From positions 1,426,001 through 1,490,000 of the forward strand of contig NZ_FNON01000001.1 of NCBI RefSeq assembly GCF_900107045.1: a DNA stretch of 64,000 nucleotides, written 5' to 3'. The DNA is from Amycolatopsis xylanica (lineage in GTDB: Bacteria; Actinomycetota; Actinomycetes; Mycobacteriales; Pseudonocardiaceae). A program made the translations under genes and the position numbers. Below, one piece after another: positions 27,397 to 36,176 of this stretch. Every line of letters begins with the position of its first letter. Positions within the stretch are counted from its first letter, which is position 1. The notes beneath the pieces are model-generated. The model made no database searches. It saw nothing but the letters and a program-made list of their open reading frames with translations, and was not told the origin of the DNA.

Positions 27397-28356
27397 TCAG
27401 CCGCCGAGCTGGGCGGCGACCCGGACGCGGTCGAGCAGTTCGGCGTGCCGGAGTATCGCGTCGGCGTGCGTGCGGAATTCGCCGCCGTCGAGTACCGCCT
27501 CCGCGAAGAATCCGGCGATGTTCACGAACTGGCTGTCCGGCTTCAGCACGAGGTCTTCGACGCCGGAGCGGCATTCCACGCGCAGCACCGGCGCGTGGTC
27601 GTCCGGGGTGCTGAACGCGCGGCGTACCGTGAGCGTGCCCGCGCTCCCCCACCACGTGTACTCGGCCCGGTAGCCGTGTTCCAGCCCATAGCGCAGATGA
27701 GCGATGACCCCGGACGGCGCGCGCAGCATGGCGTCGCCTGCGACGGCGAACTCGCCTGCCGCGTCACAGCGTTCATACGCGCCGAGCACTTCGAGCTCCC
27801 AGCCGAGGAAGAACTCGGCCACGCGGATCGGGTAGACGGCGACCTCGGGCAACGTGCTGGCGTGCCCGCCACCGCCATCGAGCAGCGGGATGCCGAAATC
27901 GGCGGAGAATCCGCGTGGCTCACCGATCAGGCCTTCATCGAGCAGGCGCCGGACTTCGGCGTGCTGCCGGTGATGCAGGAACATGAAACTCTCCATCACC
28001 AGTAGACCGCGGTCCCTGGCGAGCGCGACGGCCGACTCCGCTTCGGCGAGCGTGGCCGCGAACGGCTTTTCGCACAGCACATGCTTTCCCGCCAGCAATG
28101 CCCTGCGCACCCATTCCGCGTGCAGCGAAGGCGGCAGCGGCACGTAAACGGCGTCGATGTCCTCGCGGGCGAGCAGTCTCTCGTAGCCGGTCACCGCCTC
28201 GCAGCCGAACAGCCGCGCGAAGCGCTCGGCCTTCTCCGCGTGACGGCTGGCGACGGCGACCAGCTCGACCCGGGGCTGCGCGAGCATCGACGGCAGCATG
28301 CGGCGTTCGGCGATGCTCGCGCAGCCGAGCACCCCGATCCGTAGCGCTCCGGGCAC
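27397..28356 (-). CDS. NDP-hexose 3-ketoreductase (Gfo/Idh/MocA family)
   Basis: 319 residues from a GTG, 1 nt after the GT6 stop. An N-terminal Rossmann domain (LRIGVLGCASIA) is followed by the family Lys in VLCEKPFA and a C-terminal alpha/beta domain with VAVYPIRV. In 2-deoxysugar pathways, enzymes of this family (OleW, KijD10) reduce the 3-keto group formed after 2,3-dehydration, giving a 2,6-dideoxy-4-keto sugar. The partner 2,3-dehydratase lies three genes upstream in the same operon, which supports the assignment. Last gene of the rmlB operon. Confidence 0.9.
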   Translation of the reverse strand: MPGALRIGVLGCASIAERRMLPSMLAQPRVELVAVASRHAEKAERFARLFGCEAVTGYERLLAREDIDAVYVPLPPSLHAEWVRRALLAGKHVLCEKPFAATLAEAESAVALARDRGLLVMESFMFLHHRQHAEVRRLLDEGLIGEPRGFSADFGIPLLDGGGGHASTLPEVAVYPIRVAEFFLGWELEVLGAYERCDAAGEFAVAGDAMLRAPSGVIAHLRYGLEHGYRAEYTWWGSAGTLTVRRAFSTPDDHAPVLRVECRSGVEDLVLKPDSQFVNIAGFFAEAVLDGGEFRTHADAILRHAELLDRVRVAAQLGG

Positions 28357-28357
28357 C

Positions 28358-29470
28358 TCACGCCACCAGGCTGGTCAGGCGCCTGGCCACCTGGAGCGGG
28401 GACGGCATCTGCGCCATCTCCGCGCTCACCTCGGTGGCCGCGGCCCGCACCGCCGGGTCCTCCAGCACCCGCCCGACCAGTGCCGGGTCGAAGTCCTCCT
28501 CGGCGCCGATCAGCGCGGCGCCGCGGCCCGCGATCGCGTCGGCGCCCTCGAAATGCGAGATCCCGCCAGGATAGATCAGCTGCGGCACCCCGTGCGCCAG
28601 CGCGGCGAACGCGGTGCCGCCGCCCCCGTGGTGGATCAGCGCGGCGCACCGCGGGATCAGCTCCGACATCGACACCCAGCCTTCCGCGCGCACGTTCGGC
28701 GGCAGCGCGCCGAGATGCGACACGTCGCGCTCGCCGAGCGCCAGCACGAAGTCGGCGTCGACCTCGGCGGCGGCCGAGACGATCTGCTCGACGGGGCCGT
28801 ACAGATTGCCCCAGGTCAGCCCCATGGTGACGGCGACGAGCGGGCGGCGGGGCTCGGTGAGCAGCCACGGCGGGGTCGTCGCGCCGCCGTTGAACGGCAG
28901 GCACCGCATCGGCCAGTCGTCGCTGGGCACCACGCTGCGCGGGGTGATGTTGATGGCCGCGATCTCCTCGGGCAGCGCGTCGAGCCCGAACCGGGCGAGT
29001 TCGGCGTCCATGGCGGCGCCGAACCGGTCGCGCAGGCCTTCGGCGCTCTCCATCGCGTAGTCGTGGCGCACCGCCGGGATGCCGAGCTTCGCGCCGATCA
29101 CCGCGCCGGCGACCGCGGTCGCGTCGTGCACGATGAGATCTGGGCGCCAGGCACTGGCGAGCCCGTCGAGCCCGTCGGCGAGGATCAGGTTGAGCTTGCC
29201 GAAGATCTCCGCGATCGTGAGGTTCTCCTCGTCGCTCGGCGGGCGCGGCTCGTTGAGCCCGTCGTGCCTGGCGAACAGCGAGACGAACAGCGGCCGGATG
29301 TTCAGCCCCGGCGCGATATCGGCCATCGGCAGCCCGGCGCCCGCCACCGCGGACGCCTCGCCCGCGCTGGCGAACAGCACCTCGTGCCCGGCGCCGCGCA
29401 GCGCCCAGGCCAGTGGCACCAGCGGCATCGTGTGCGCGCGCACCGGGACCGTGACGAACAGAACTCGCAT
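28358..29470 (-). CDS. Glycosyltransferase GT6 (family GT1)
   Basis: 370 residues beginning MRVLFVTVPVRAHTMP (His13). It belongs to a second, shorter group with GT8 and GT14, marked by MRCLPFNG and CAALIHHGGGGTAF. The donor motif is intact. It is embedded in the deoxysugar operon between a 4-ketoreductase and the 3-ketoreductase, which hints that it uses the 2,6-dideoxy or trideoxy sugar made by these enzymes. That is inference from context. Confidence 0.9.
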   Translation of the reverse strand: MRVLFVTVPVRAHTMPLVPLAWALRGAGHEVLFASAGEASAVAGAGLPMADIAPGLNIRPLFVSLFARHDGLNEPRPPSDEENLTIAEIFGKLNLILADGLDGLASAWRPDLIVHDATAVAGAVIGAKLGIPAVRHDYAMESAEGLRDRFGAAMDAELARFGLDALPEEIAAINITPRSVVPSDDWPMRCLPFNGGATTPPWLLTEPRRPLVAVTMGLTWGNLYGPVEQIVSAAAEVDADFVLALGERDVSHLGALPPNVRAEGWVSMSELIPRCAALIHHGGGGTAFAALAHGVPQLIYPGGISHFEGADAIAGRGAALIGAEEDFDPALVGRVLEDPAVRAAATEVSAEMAQMPSPLQVARRLTSLVA

Positions 29471-29489
29471 CGACTTTCTTCCTTCCAGC

Positions 29490-30434
29490 TCAGCGCTCGA
29501 GGCGCTCGTTCCAGTCGTCCCGCAGCGCGCCGTCGAGGCCGCGGTGCGCCTTCCAGCCCAGCTGCCGCGCGGCGGCGGCCGGATCGACCGCCAGCCAGTC
29601 CCCGCCAGCGCCAGGCGAAGCGGGCGCGACCGCCTCGGCCTCGACCAGGTCGGTGGGCACCCCGCTGATCTCGATCAGCGAATCGACCAGCGAGCGGACG
29701 GCGATCGGGGCGCCGCTGCCGATGTTGACCGGCTCCCCGGTGGGACCACCGAGCGCGGCCGCGTGGATCGCGTCGGCGCCGTCGCGGATGTCGATGTAGT
29801 CCCGCAGCGCACGCAGCGGGGTGAGCCGCAGCCGCGAGGTCTCACCCGCCCGCCTGGCCGCGAGCTGGGTCTCCATGACCCGCCCCAGCAGGCTGGTCGG
29901 CGCCGTGCCCGGCCCCGCGATGTTGACCAGGCGCACGACGACACCGTCCAGGCGCCCCGCCCTGGCGGCGGCGAGCACGGCGGCCGAGGCGGCGAGCTTG
30001 ATCCGGGCGTACGCGCTCGCCGGGTTCGCGGGCGTCGACTCGGTGATCGGCACGCCTTCGGTGGCCGGGCCGTACTCCATCACCGACCCGATCTGCACGA
30101 ACCGGGGCCGCCGCTCGAGCCCGGCGACGGCGGCCACGACGCGTTCGGTCAGCTCCAGCAGCGAAGACCGCATCACGGTTTCGCTGACGCCCCAAGGACG
30201 TCCGGCCGCGTTGACAATGATGTCCGGGGCCGTCTCGGCGAAGAACGCGGCGATCTCGGTCACCGGGGTGGTCACCAGGTCCAGCGAGACGAACCGCGCG
30301 GGCGGGACGGCGCGGGCGCCGTCCCTGGCCACCACCACGGTCTCGTGACTGGCCGCGGTGAACGCGGCGGTGACATGCCTGCCGACCCAGCCGGTCCCGC
30401 CGAGCACCACCACTTTCGGTTGCTTCAGCGCCAT
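29490..30434 (-). CDS. NAD(P)-dependent sugar 4-ketoreductase/epimerase (extended SDR)
   Basis: 314 residues from ATG at 30434 with GAGGGGA upstream. A cofactor loop (VVVLGGTGWVGRHV), SVMEYGPATEG and the catalytic YxxxK (SAYARIKL) are present. It resembles dTDP-4-keto-6-deoxyhexose 4-ketoreductases such as EryBIV, OleU or UrdR. The gene follows the 2,3-dehydratase by 11 nt. The similar gene at 47392 may act on the other stereochemical series; which isomer each yields cannot be told. Confidence 0.83.
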   Translation of the reverse strand: MALKQPKVVVLGGTGWVGRHVTAAFTAASHETVVVARDGARAVPPARFVSLDLVTTPVTEIAAFFAETAPDIIVNAAGRPWGVSETVMRSSLLELTERVVAAVAGLERRPRFVQIGSVMEYGPATEGVPITESTPANPASAYARIKLAASAAVLAAARAGRLDGVVVRLVNIAGPGTAPTSLLGRVMETQLAARRAGETSRLRLTPLRALRDYIDIRDGADAIHAAALGGPTGEPVNIGSGAPIAVRSLVDSLIEISGVPTDLVEAEAVAPASPGAGGDWLAVDPAAAARQLGWKAHRGLDGALRDDWNERLER

Positions 30435-30445
30435 CGACTGTCCCC

Positions 30446-31885
30446 TCACCACGTCGTGTGCAGGCCGGCCAGCAGGCTGCGGGCCTGGATGTTGAGGTAG
30501 TTGCTGTGCCGCAGCAGCTCGGTCGCCTGCGCCACGGTCACCCAGCGGAACTCCTCCGGCACCTGCAGCGGGAAGTCATCGCCGACCTCGATCACCTGGT
30601 ACCGGTTGTCGGCGCGGTAGAACCGGCCGCCCTCCTCCGACTGCACGGTGTCGTACCGGATCGACGCGGGGTCGGCGGCGGTCACCAGGTCGAGGTAGGC
30701 GGGCCTGCGTTCCGGTGGCAGGTCGGCGAAACTGCCGGGCAGGCACTGCACGGTCGGCGCCAGCTCGGTCACGTCGAGCACGCCCGCCTCCATCTTGGCG
30801 TGCATCAGCAGGTGGAGCACGCCGTCGATCGGGCGGACCAGGAACGCGACCCGGCCCTGCTCCACGGGCGCCAGCAGCGGCTGGGTCCACTGGGTGACCT
30901 CGCGGTTGCTGGCGCCGACCGCGACCGCGATCACCTTGAAGTACTTGCCTTCCTCGTGCCCGATCTCGTCCTCACGCTGATGCCAGCGCTCGACCAGGTG
31001 CAGCGGGACACTGCGCTGGACCAGCTCGTGGCGTGCCTTCGCCTCCGTCAGCCAGCTGAGGATCTCCCCGGTGCTGTGCAGCGACCGGGTGTCCGCCGAC
31101 AGCGACCGCAGCAGCCCTTCGCGGTAGCCGCCGCGGACGATCCCGCGCGCTCCGCCGTTGGGCGCCTCGAACGGGACGCAGGACAGCACCGTGCGGGCGT
31201 CCATGTTGACCACGTTGTCCCGCAACAGCAACTGGTGGATCTGGCCGATGGTCAGCCAGCAGAAGTCCGGATGCGGCTCGACGTCCTCGACGACTTCGAC
31301 CACCATGTTGCGGTTGCGCTTGTGCAGGAACCACGCGGCCTGCTCGGACTGCAGCGCGTCGACGAGCACGCGGCTTCGGCGCGGCTGCGCGAAGTACTCC
31401 AGATACGGGATCCCCCGGCCGCGGTGCACCCCGGTGTAGTTGCTGCGGGTCGCCTGCACGGTCGGGGAAAGCTGGATGGTGTTGATGTTGCCCGGCTCCA
31501 TCTTGGCCTGCATCAGGCAGTGCAGCACGCCGTCGAACTCCTTGACGACGATGCCGAGTATGCCGATCTCCGGCTGGTTGATGATCGGCTGCATCCACGA
31601 GCCCCTGTCCTCCCAGTCGGTGCTGACGTGCAGCCCCTCGACGGAGAAGAACTTGCCGCTGTCGTGGCGGAGATTGCCGTCGCCGTCGCCGAAATGCCAG
31701 CCGGTCAGCTCGGCGAACGGGATCGGCCGGACGTCGAACTGGTTGACCCGGCGCTGCTCGTCGAACCAGTCGTGGAACACCTTGTTCGGCGTCACCTCGC
31801 TGTCGAGCGCGTGCGCCGAGGTGGTGAAACGGCGGCTCAGGTCGGCGCCGCGCCGGTCGGCGGGCCGGTCGATGGTCACAGACAT
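30446..31885 (-). CDS. NDP-4-keto-6-deoxyhexose 2,3-dehydratase
   Basis: 479 residues from ATG at 31885 (GAGGAG upstream; the upstream GTG would add eight residues). Two homologous halves are obvious, each with a W/Q-rich segment of the type QPIINQPEIGILGIVVKEF or QPLLAPVEQGRVAFLVR followed by LHCLMQAKMEPGN or LHLLMHAKMEAG. This internal duplication marks the EryBVI/TylX3/OleV family, which removes the 2-hydroxyl to start 2-deoxysugar formation. The product needs the 3-ketoreductase encoded downstream. Strong family match. Confidence 0.95.
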   Translation of the reverse strand: MSVTIDRPADRRGADLSRRFTTSAHALDSEVTPNKVFHDWFDEQRRVNQFDVRPIPFAELTGWHFGDGDGNLRHDSGKFFSVEGLHVSTDWEDRGSWMQPIINQPEIGILGIVVKEFDGVLHCLMQAKMEPGNINTIQLSPTVQATRSNYTGVHRGRGIPYLEYFAQPRRSRVLVDALQSEQAAWFLHKRNRNMVVEVVEDVEPHPDFCWLTIGQIHQLLLRDNVVNMDARTVLSCVPFEAPNGGARGIVRGGYREGLLRSLSADTRSLHSTGEILSWLTEAKARHELVQRSVPLHLVERWHQREDEIGHEEGKYFKVIAVAVGASNREVTQWTQPLLAPVEQGRVAFLVRPIDGVLHLLMHAKMEAGVLDVTELAPTVQCLPGSFADLPPERRPAYLDLVTAADPASIRYDTVQSEEGGRFYRADNRYQVIEVGDDFPLQVPEEFRWVTVAQATELLRHSNYLNIQARSLLAGLHTTW

Positions 31886-31913
31886 GGGAGTACTCCTCGC
31901 GGTGGTCACGTGC

Positions 31914-32894
31914 TCACCGGGTCGTCGGGCTGGTCAGCAGCGGTGTCCACCAGTCGCGGTTGTCCCGGTACCAGTCGACGACCTCCGCCAGTCCTCGGTC
32001 GAACGGGACACGGGGCCGATACCCCAGCCCGGTCCGGATCTTGGTGTCGTCCAGCGCGTACCGCAGGTCATGGCCCTTGCGGTCCTCGACCTGTTTCACG
32101 CTGCTCCAGTCCGCGCCGCACAGCTCGAGCAGCCGCTCGGTCATGTCGCGGTTGGACAGGTCGGTCCCGCCACCGACGTTGTAGATCTCACCGGGCGCGC
32201 CGCCTTCGAGCACGAGCTGGACGGCCTGGCAGTGGTCGTCCACGTGGATCCACTCGCGGACGTTGGCCCCGTCGCCGTACAGCGGCACCGGCAGCCCGGA
32301 CAGCAGCCGGGTGATGAACAGCGGGATCAGCTTCTCGATGTGCTGGTAGGGCCCGTAGTTGTTGGAACAGCGGGTGATCCGCACGTCGAGGCCGTGGGTG
32401 CGCCAGTACGACCTGGCGATCAGATCGCTCGACGCCTTCGACGCGGCGTAGGGCGAGTTCGGCAGCAGTGGCCAGTCCTCGGTCCAGGCGCCGGACTCGA
32501 TCGAGCCGTACACCTCGTCGGTGGACACGTGCACGACCGTGCCGACCCCGGCGCGCAGGCAGCTCTCGAGCAGGTTCTGCGTGCCGAGCACGTTGGTGCG
32601 CACGAATTCCCCTGCGCCGGTCAGCGAACGGTCCACATGGGACTCGGCGGCGAAGTGGACGACCGCGTCGTGCCCGGCGACCAGCTCGCGCAGTGGCTCC
32701 GGATCGGCGATATCGGCCTGTACGAAGGAAAACCGCGAGCTCTCGGCAGGCAGGTTCGCCCGGTTGCCGGCGTAGGTGAGCTTGTCGACCACGGTGACCC
32801 GCGCACCCCGGCAGCCCGGATAGGCGTCGGCCAGCAGCGCTCGCACATAGTTCGAGCCGATGAAGCCCGCCCCGCCGGTCACCAGAATCCGCAT
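31914..32894 (-). CDS. rmlB: dTDP-glucose 4,6-dehydratase
   Basis: 326 residues from ATG at 32894 (an upstream start would precede the Rossmann strand). It carries MRILVTGGAGFIGSNYVR, HFAAESHVDRS, STDEVYGS and the catalytic YAASK, all typical of RmlB. It converts dTDP-glucose to dTDP-4-keto-6-deoxyglucose with bound NAD, the common precursor of every 6-deoxysugar here. It heads an operon of rmlB, 2,3-dehydratase, 4-ketoreductase, GT6 and 3-ketoreductase. The upstream region has both a SARP box and a copy of the TetR-type palindrome. Confidence 0.96.
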   Translation of the reverse strand: MRILVTGGAGFIGSNYVRALLADAYPGCRGARVTVVDKLTYAGNRANLPAESSRFSFVQADIADPEPLRELVAGHDAVVHFAAESHVDRSLTGAGEFVRTNVLGTQNLLESCLRAGVGTVVHVSTDEVYGSIESGAWTEDWPLLPNSPYAASKASSDLIARSYWRTHGLDVRITRCSNNYGPYQHIEKLIPLFITRLLSGLPVPLYGDGANVREWIHVDDHCQAVQLVLEGGAPGEIYNVGGGTDLSNRDMTERLLELCGADWSSVKQVEDRKGHDLRYALDDTKIRTGLGYRPRVPFDRGLAEVVDWYRDNRDWWTPLLTSPTTR

Positions 32895-32955
32895 CACGAC
32901 ACCCGCCTTCACACCGGAAACCCCTGCCAACACCGGTGATGCTTCTCGGGGACCG

Positions 32956-32973
32956 TCGAGAAAGGTTCAAGGA
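32956..32973 (-). promoter_or_regulatory. SARP box upstream of rmlB
   Basis: TCGAGAA-N4-TCAAGGA on the plus strand, 11-bp period, 62 nt before the rmlB start. Confidence 0.65.
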
Positions 32974-33004
32974 CGCGGCCACCGAAACCTGACCCGGGAA
33001 AATA

Positions 33005-33020
33005 CTTGACCGTCACCAAG
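33005..33020. promoter_or_regulatory. Putative TetR operator, rmlB copy
   Basis: CTTGACCGTCACCAAG, a 16-nt CTTG/CAAG palindrome. With the following TTTTGTCTCAT it matches the element before the MFS exporter (40021) over about 27 positions. It lies 111 nt upstream of rmlB. Confidence 0.5.
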
Positions 33021-33088
33021 TTTTGTCTCATCCTGGTTTCAGGCGCGGGCAGTCGCGGACGATCCGGACGAAAGGTGTCATGAAGGGG

Positions 33089-34237
33089 TCAGCGCAGCGT
33101 GGCCAGCTCGGCCGCGACGGCGGCCGGGGAAGGCATGGCCGCCATGCCGCGTGCGATCCCGGCCGCGGCCGTGCCGTAGCGCGGGTCGGCGAGCAGTTTC
33201 TCGAGTGCCGCGTGGACCGTCGCGGGGTCGTCCTGGCCGTCCGCCGTGTCGATGACGAGCCCCATGCCCGCCCCGGCCACCCGGTCGGCCGCGGTGAACT
33301 CGTCCTGCATCTGCGGCAGCACCAGCTGCGCCAGTCCCGCCGCCGAGACGGTCATCGTGGTGTTGGCCGCGCCGTGGTGGAGCACCGCGTCGCAGGTGGA
33401 CAGGAACAGGTGCAGCGGGGTCGGCGGCACGAGCCGGACCGAGCGCGGCACCGGCCCGATGGCCGCCCAGTACGCCGGGTCCGCGGTGACCACCGTTTCG
33501 ACCTCCGGCAGCGCGCCCGCCGCCTCGATGATCGTGCGGAACAGCGGAACCCCGTTGAGCGCCAAGGTCTGCCCGCCGAGTGTCACGCAGAGCCGCCGGT
33601 CCGCCGTGCGGTCGCCGAGCCAGCCCGGCCGCTCACCGGGACCGTTGAACGGCACATGCCGGATCGGGCGGGCCGGTGCGATTCCCGGCACCTGAAGCTC
33701 GGGCGCGCAAGGGTCGAGCAGTACCGAGGGGCCGGGGAAACCGTCGAGGCCCAGGCGCAGGCAGATGCGCCGCATCGACCGCGCGCAGTCCTCGCGTGCC
33801 CAGTCGCTCATCGCGTCGACACCCCACCGGTGCTGGATCGACGGCACGCCGAGCGCGGCGGCGACGATCGGCCCGGCGAACTCCATCTGCTCGGACACCA
33901 CCAGGTCGGGCCGCCACGCACGGGCGAACTCGAGATAGCGCGGCAGCAGGTAGCTGGCGTGCACCTGCCAGAACGACAGGTTCACCTGCTCCGGCGCCGG
34001 TTTGCCGAGCAGGTGGATCAGCCTGCTGCCCTCGGGCAGCACGTCGAGCACGACATCGAGGCCATGGAACCGGTCACCGAGCATGGCGGTGCACAGGCCT
34101 GCCGAGTGCGCCACGTCGGTGACGTCGGGCTGCGCGGCTACCACCACCTCGTGGCCCGCCGCGCGCAATGCCCAGGCCAGCGGCACCAGTGGCACGAAAT
34201 GCGAGGGGAAGGGCGTGCTCAGCATCAGCACACGCAT
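33089..34237 (-). CDS. Glycosyltransferase GT7 (family GT1), altered donor motif
   Basis: 382 residues beginning [16 protein letters not shown] (His13). SEQMEFAG, HRWGVDAMS and LDPCAPELQ place it in the GT1-GT5 group. The donor motif is HHGAANT with TMTV after it, closest to GT3. Either these two bind the donor differently or they are auxiliary. It follows GT8 by 12 nt in a two-gene operon. Confidence 0.87.
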   Translation of the reverse strand: MRVLMLSTPFPSHFVPLVPLAWALRAAGHEVVVAAQPDVTDVAHSAGLCTAMLGDRFHGLDVVLDVLPEGSRLIHLLGKPAPEQVNLSFWQVHASYLLPRYLEFARAWRPDLVVSEQMEFAGPIVAAALGVPSIQHRWGVDAMSDWAREDCARSMRRICLRLGLDGFPGPSVLLDPCAPELQVPGIAPARPIRHVPFNGPGERPGWLGDRTADRRLCVTLGGQTLALNGVPLFRTIIEAAGALPEVETVVTADPAYWAAIGPVPRSVRLVPPTPLHLFLSTCDAVLHHGAANTTMTVSAAGLAQLVLPQMQDEFTAADRVAGAGMGLVIDTADGQDDPATVHAALEKLLADPRYGTAAAGIARGMAAMPSPAAVAAELATLR

Positions 34238-34249
34238 CGGGCGCGCTCC

Positions 34250-35362
34250 TCAGGCCTGGACGAGTTCGGTGAGCCGGGCCGCGACCTCGGCGGGCGCCGG
34301 CATCGCGGTGATCTCCGCGCGCACCTCCGCCGCGGCGGCGCGCTGCGCGTCCGCGGCCAGAATCTCCTTAAGCAGCGCGGAATCCACGTGATCACCGGTG
34401 CCGACCAGCGCGACCCCGCGCTCGCGCAGCACCTCGGCCGTGGCGTAGTGCGTGATGCCGGCTGGCACGATCAGCTGCGGCACACCATGCGCCAGCGCGG
34501 TGAACGCGGTGCCGCAGCCACCGTGGTGGACCACGGCGGCGCAGTGCGGCAGCAGCTCGGTCAGCGGCAGCCACCCGGCACTGTGGACGTTCGACGGCAG
34601 CGCGCCCAGCGGCGCGAGGTCCTGCTCGCCGAGCGCCAGCACGAACTCGGCGTCCACTTCGGACGCCGCGCGGACGAGGGAGCCGATCAGCCCGAGCGTG
34701 CTCCAGGTGGCGCCCATGGTCACCGCGACGACCGGCCTCGCGGTCTTGGGCGGTTCCGAGACGACCGAGCCGCCGTTGAACGGCACACAGCGCATCGGCA
34801 CCTCACCGTCGAGTGCGGGAAGCACGCTCGGGGGCGTCATGCTGATCGTCGCCGCGTCCGGCGGCAGGACGACACCTCGGCTTCGCGCGGCGGCGGCCAG
34901 CTTCGCGCCGATCCGCTCGGCCATGGCTGGCCACCGTTCCACCCGGATGCCGAGCCGCACCGCCGGCACTCCGAGCACGGCCGCGGCGAGCGCGCCGACC
35001 GGAGCGCTTCCCTCGTACACCACGAAGTCCGGGCGCCAGTGCCCGGCGACGGCGAGCACCGGCTCGGCCAGGTGCGCGTTGATGTCACCGAGCATTTCGC
35101 ACAGCACGGCGAAATCTTCGTCGGACGGCGCCCGGCGTTCGGTGAACTCCGGATGCCGCCGCAGCACCGGCTGCCCGTAGTAGGCCAGCAGGTCGAGCTC
35201 CGGCGAGACGTCGGCGACCGCGAGGCCCGCTTCGGCGACGGCGCCGCCCTCGTCGGCGGTCGCGACGAGCACCTCATGGCCCAACGCGCGCAAGGCCCAC
35301 GCCAGCGGCACTACCGGCAGCGCGTGCACCCGCGCGGGAACGGTCACGAACAACGCGCGCAT
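34250..35362 (-). CDS. Glycosyltransferase GT8 (family GT1)
   Basis: 370 residues from ATG at 35362, chosen because it begins the first strand (MRALFVTVPARVHALP, His13). MRCVPFNG, VAVTMGATW and HHGGCGTAF make it a close relative of GT6 and more distantly GT14. The donor motif is intact apart from Cys in the variable position. It is divergent from the 3,5-epimerase-like gene, with SARP boxes between. Confidence 0.9.
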   Translation of the reverse strand: MRALFVTVPARVHALPVVPLAWALRALGHEVLVATADEGGAVAEAGLAVADVSPELDLLAYYGQPVLRRHPEFTERRAPSDEDFAVLCEMLGDINAHLAEPVLAVAGHWRPDFVVYEGSAPVGALAAAVLGVPAVRLGIRVERWPAMAERIGAKLAAAARSRGVVLPPDAATISMTPPSVLPALDGEVPMRCVPFNGGSVVSEPPKTARPVVAVTMGATWSTLGLIGSLVRAASEVDAEFVLALGEQDLAPLGALPSNVHSAGWLPLTELLPHCAAVVHHGGCGTAFTALAHGVPQLIVPAGITHYATAEVLRERGVALVGTGDHVDSALLKEILAADAQRAAAAEVRAEITAMPAPAEVAARLTELVQA

Positions 35363-35444
35363 CGGGGTTCCTCCCAGTCGGACACCGGGCGACACGGGCC
35401 CGCGTCGCACCGGGCGAGCCTGTCCGCGCGCGGACGAGAACGCC

Positions 35445-35498
35445 TCGAAGACCGCTCGGCGGCCACCGCGGCGAACCGGCTCGATCACGGCTTGAGGC
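35445..35498. promoter_or_regulatory. Two SARP boxes between GT8 and the 3,5-epimerase-like gene
   Basis: TCGAAGA-N4-TCGGCGG (35445-35462) is 83 nt before GT8. TCGATCA-N4-TTGAGGC (35481-35498) is 37 nt before the epimerase start. Both have the 11-bp period. Two separate boxes suit the divergent gene pair. Confidence 0.6.
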
Positions 35499-35534
35499 CG
35501 CGCTCCTACCGTCCGGCCCATGGAGGCTTGGAAC

Positions 35535-36116
35535 ATGGAGATTCGCGAACTGGCTCTGCCCGAGGTCTTCCTGGTCAAGCCACGAGGCTTCCCGGACGAA
35601 CGCGGCGTCTTCTACGAGTCGTTCCGCCAGGACCTGGTGAGCGAGGCCGTCGGACGGCCCTTCACGGTGGCGCAGAGCAACCTGTCGGTGTCCCGCCGGG
35701 GGACGCTGCGCGGCCTGCACGGCACCAGGGGCCCGCGCAGCCAGGCGAAGCTCGTCACCTGTGTCCGCGGCGCCGTGCTCGACATCGTGGTCGATCTGCG
35801 GGTCGGCTCGCCGAACTTCGGCCAGCACGCGATGGTGTGGCTGAACGCGGAGTCGATGGCGAGCGTCTACATCGGCGAAGACCTGGCGCACAGCTTCCTC
35901 GCGCTGGAGGACAACACGTCGATGCACTACTACTGCTCGATGACCTACGACGAGGACGCCGTCTACAAGGTCGATCCGCGCGACCCCGACCTGGACCTGC
36001 CGTGGGGGCTCACCGGAGAACCCATCCAGTCCGACGCCGACCTGAAAGCGCCTTCGCTGGCGACGGCGATCGCCGACAAGCTACTGCCCGTCTACACCGG
36101 ACCCGGTCCCCGCTGA
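35535..36116 (+). CDS. dTDP-4-keto-6-deoxysugar 3,5- (or 5-) epimerase, RmlC family
   Basis: 193 residues from the second ATG (MEIRELALPEVF), which has GGAGG 8 nt upstream; the first ATG at 35520 overlaps that site. Cupin fold with RGFPDERGVFYESF, the histidine motif RGLHGTRG, VDLRVGSPNFG and an aromatic MHYYCSMTYDED segment. RmlC enzymes usually read RGLHxQ, so the residue after His differs. Homologs in 2-deoxysugar pathways often invert C5 only, producing L-sugars. The product would be an L-configured sugar such as L-rhodinose. Followed after 60 nt by two PH-domain membrane protein genes. Confidence 0.9.
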   Translation: MEIRELALPEVFLVKPRGFPDERGVFYESFRQDLVSEAVGRPFTVAQSNLSVSRRGTLRGLHGTRGPRSQAKLVTCVRGAVLDIVVDLRVGSPNFGQHAMVWLNAESMASVYIGEDLAHSFLALEDNTSMHYYCSMTYDEDAVYKVDPRDPDLDLPWGLTGEPIQSDADLKAPSLATAIADKLLPVYTGPGPR

Positions 36117-36176
36117 ACCTCGGTGGCCGTCAGGCGATCCGGTGCGCAGACGGCACCGACGAAATGGTTGCCTGAG

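Noticed and set aside
33006..33034. Forward promoter TTGACC-N17-CATCCT reading away from rmlB
   Set aside because: It would run antisense into GT7 and the -10 is weak. The similarity to the MFS promoter is better explained as a shared operator.
33023..36175. A 1,050-codon open frame across GT7 and GT8
   Set aside because: Antisense shadow of two genuine glycosyltransferases; no recognisable domain and no codon bias in its favour.
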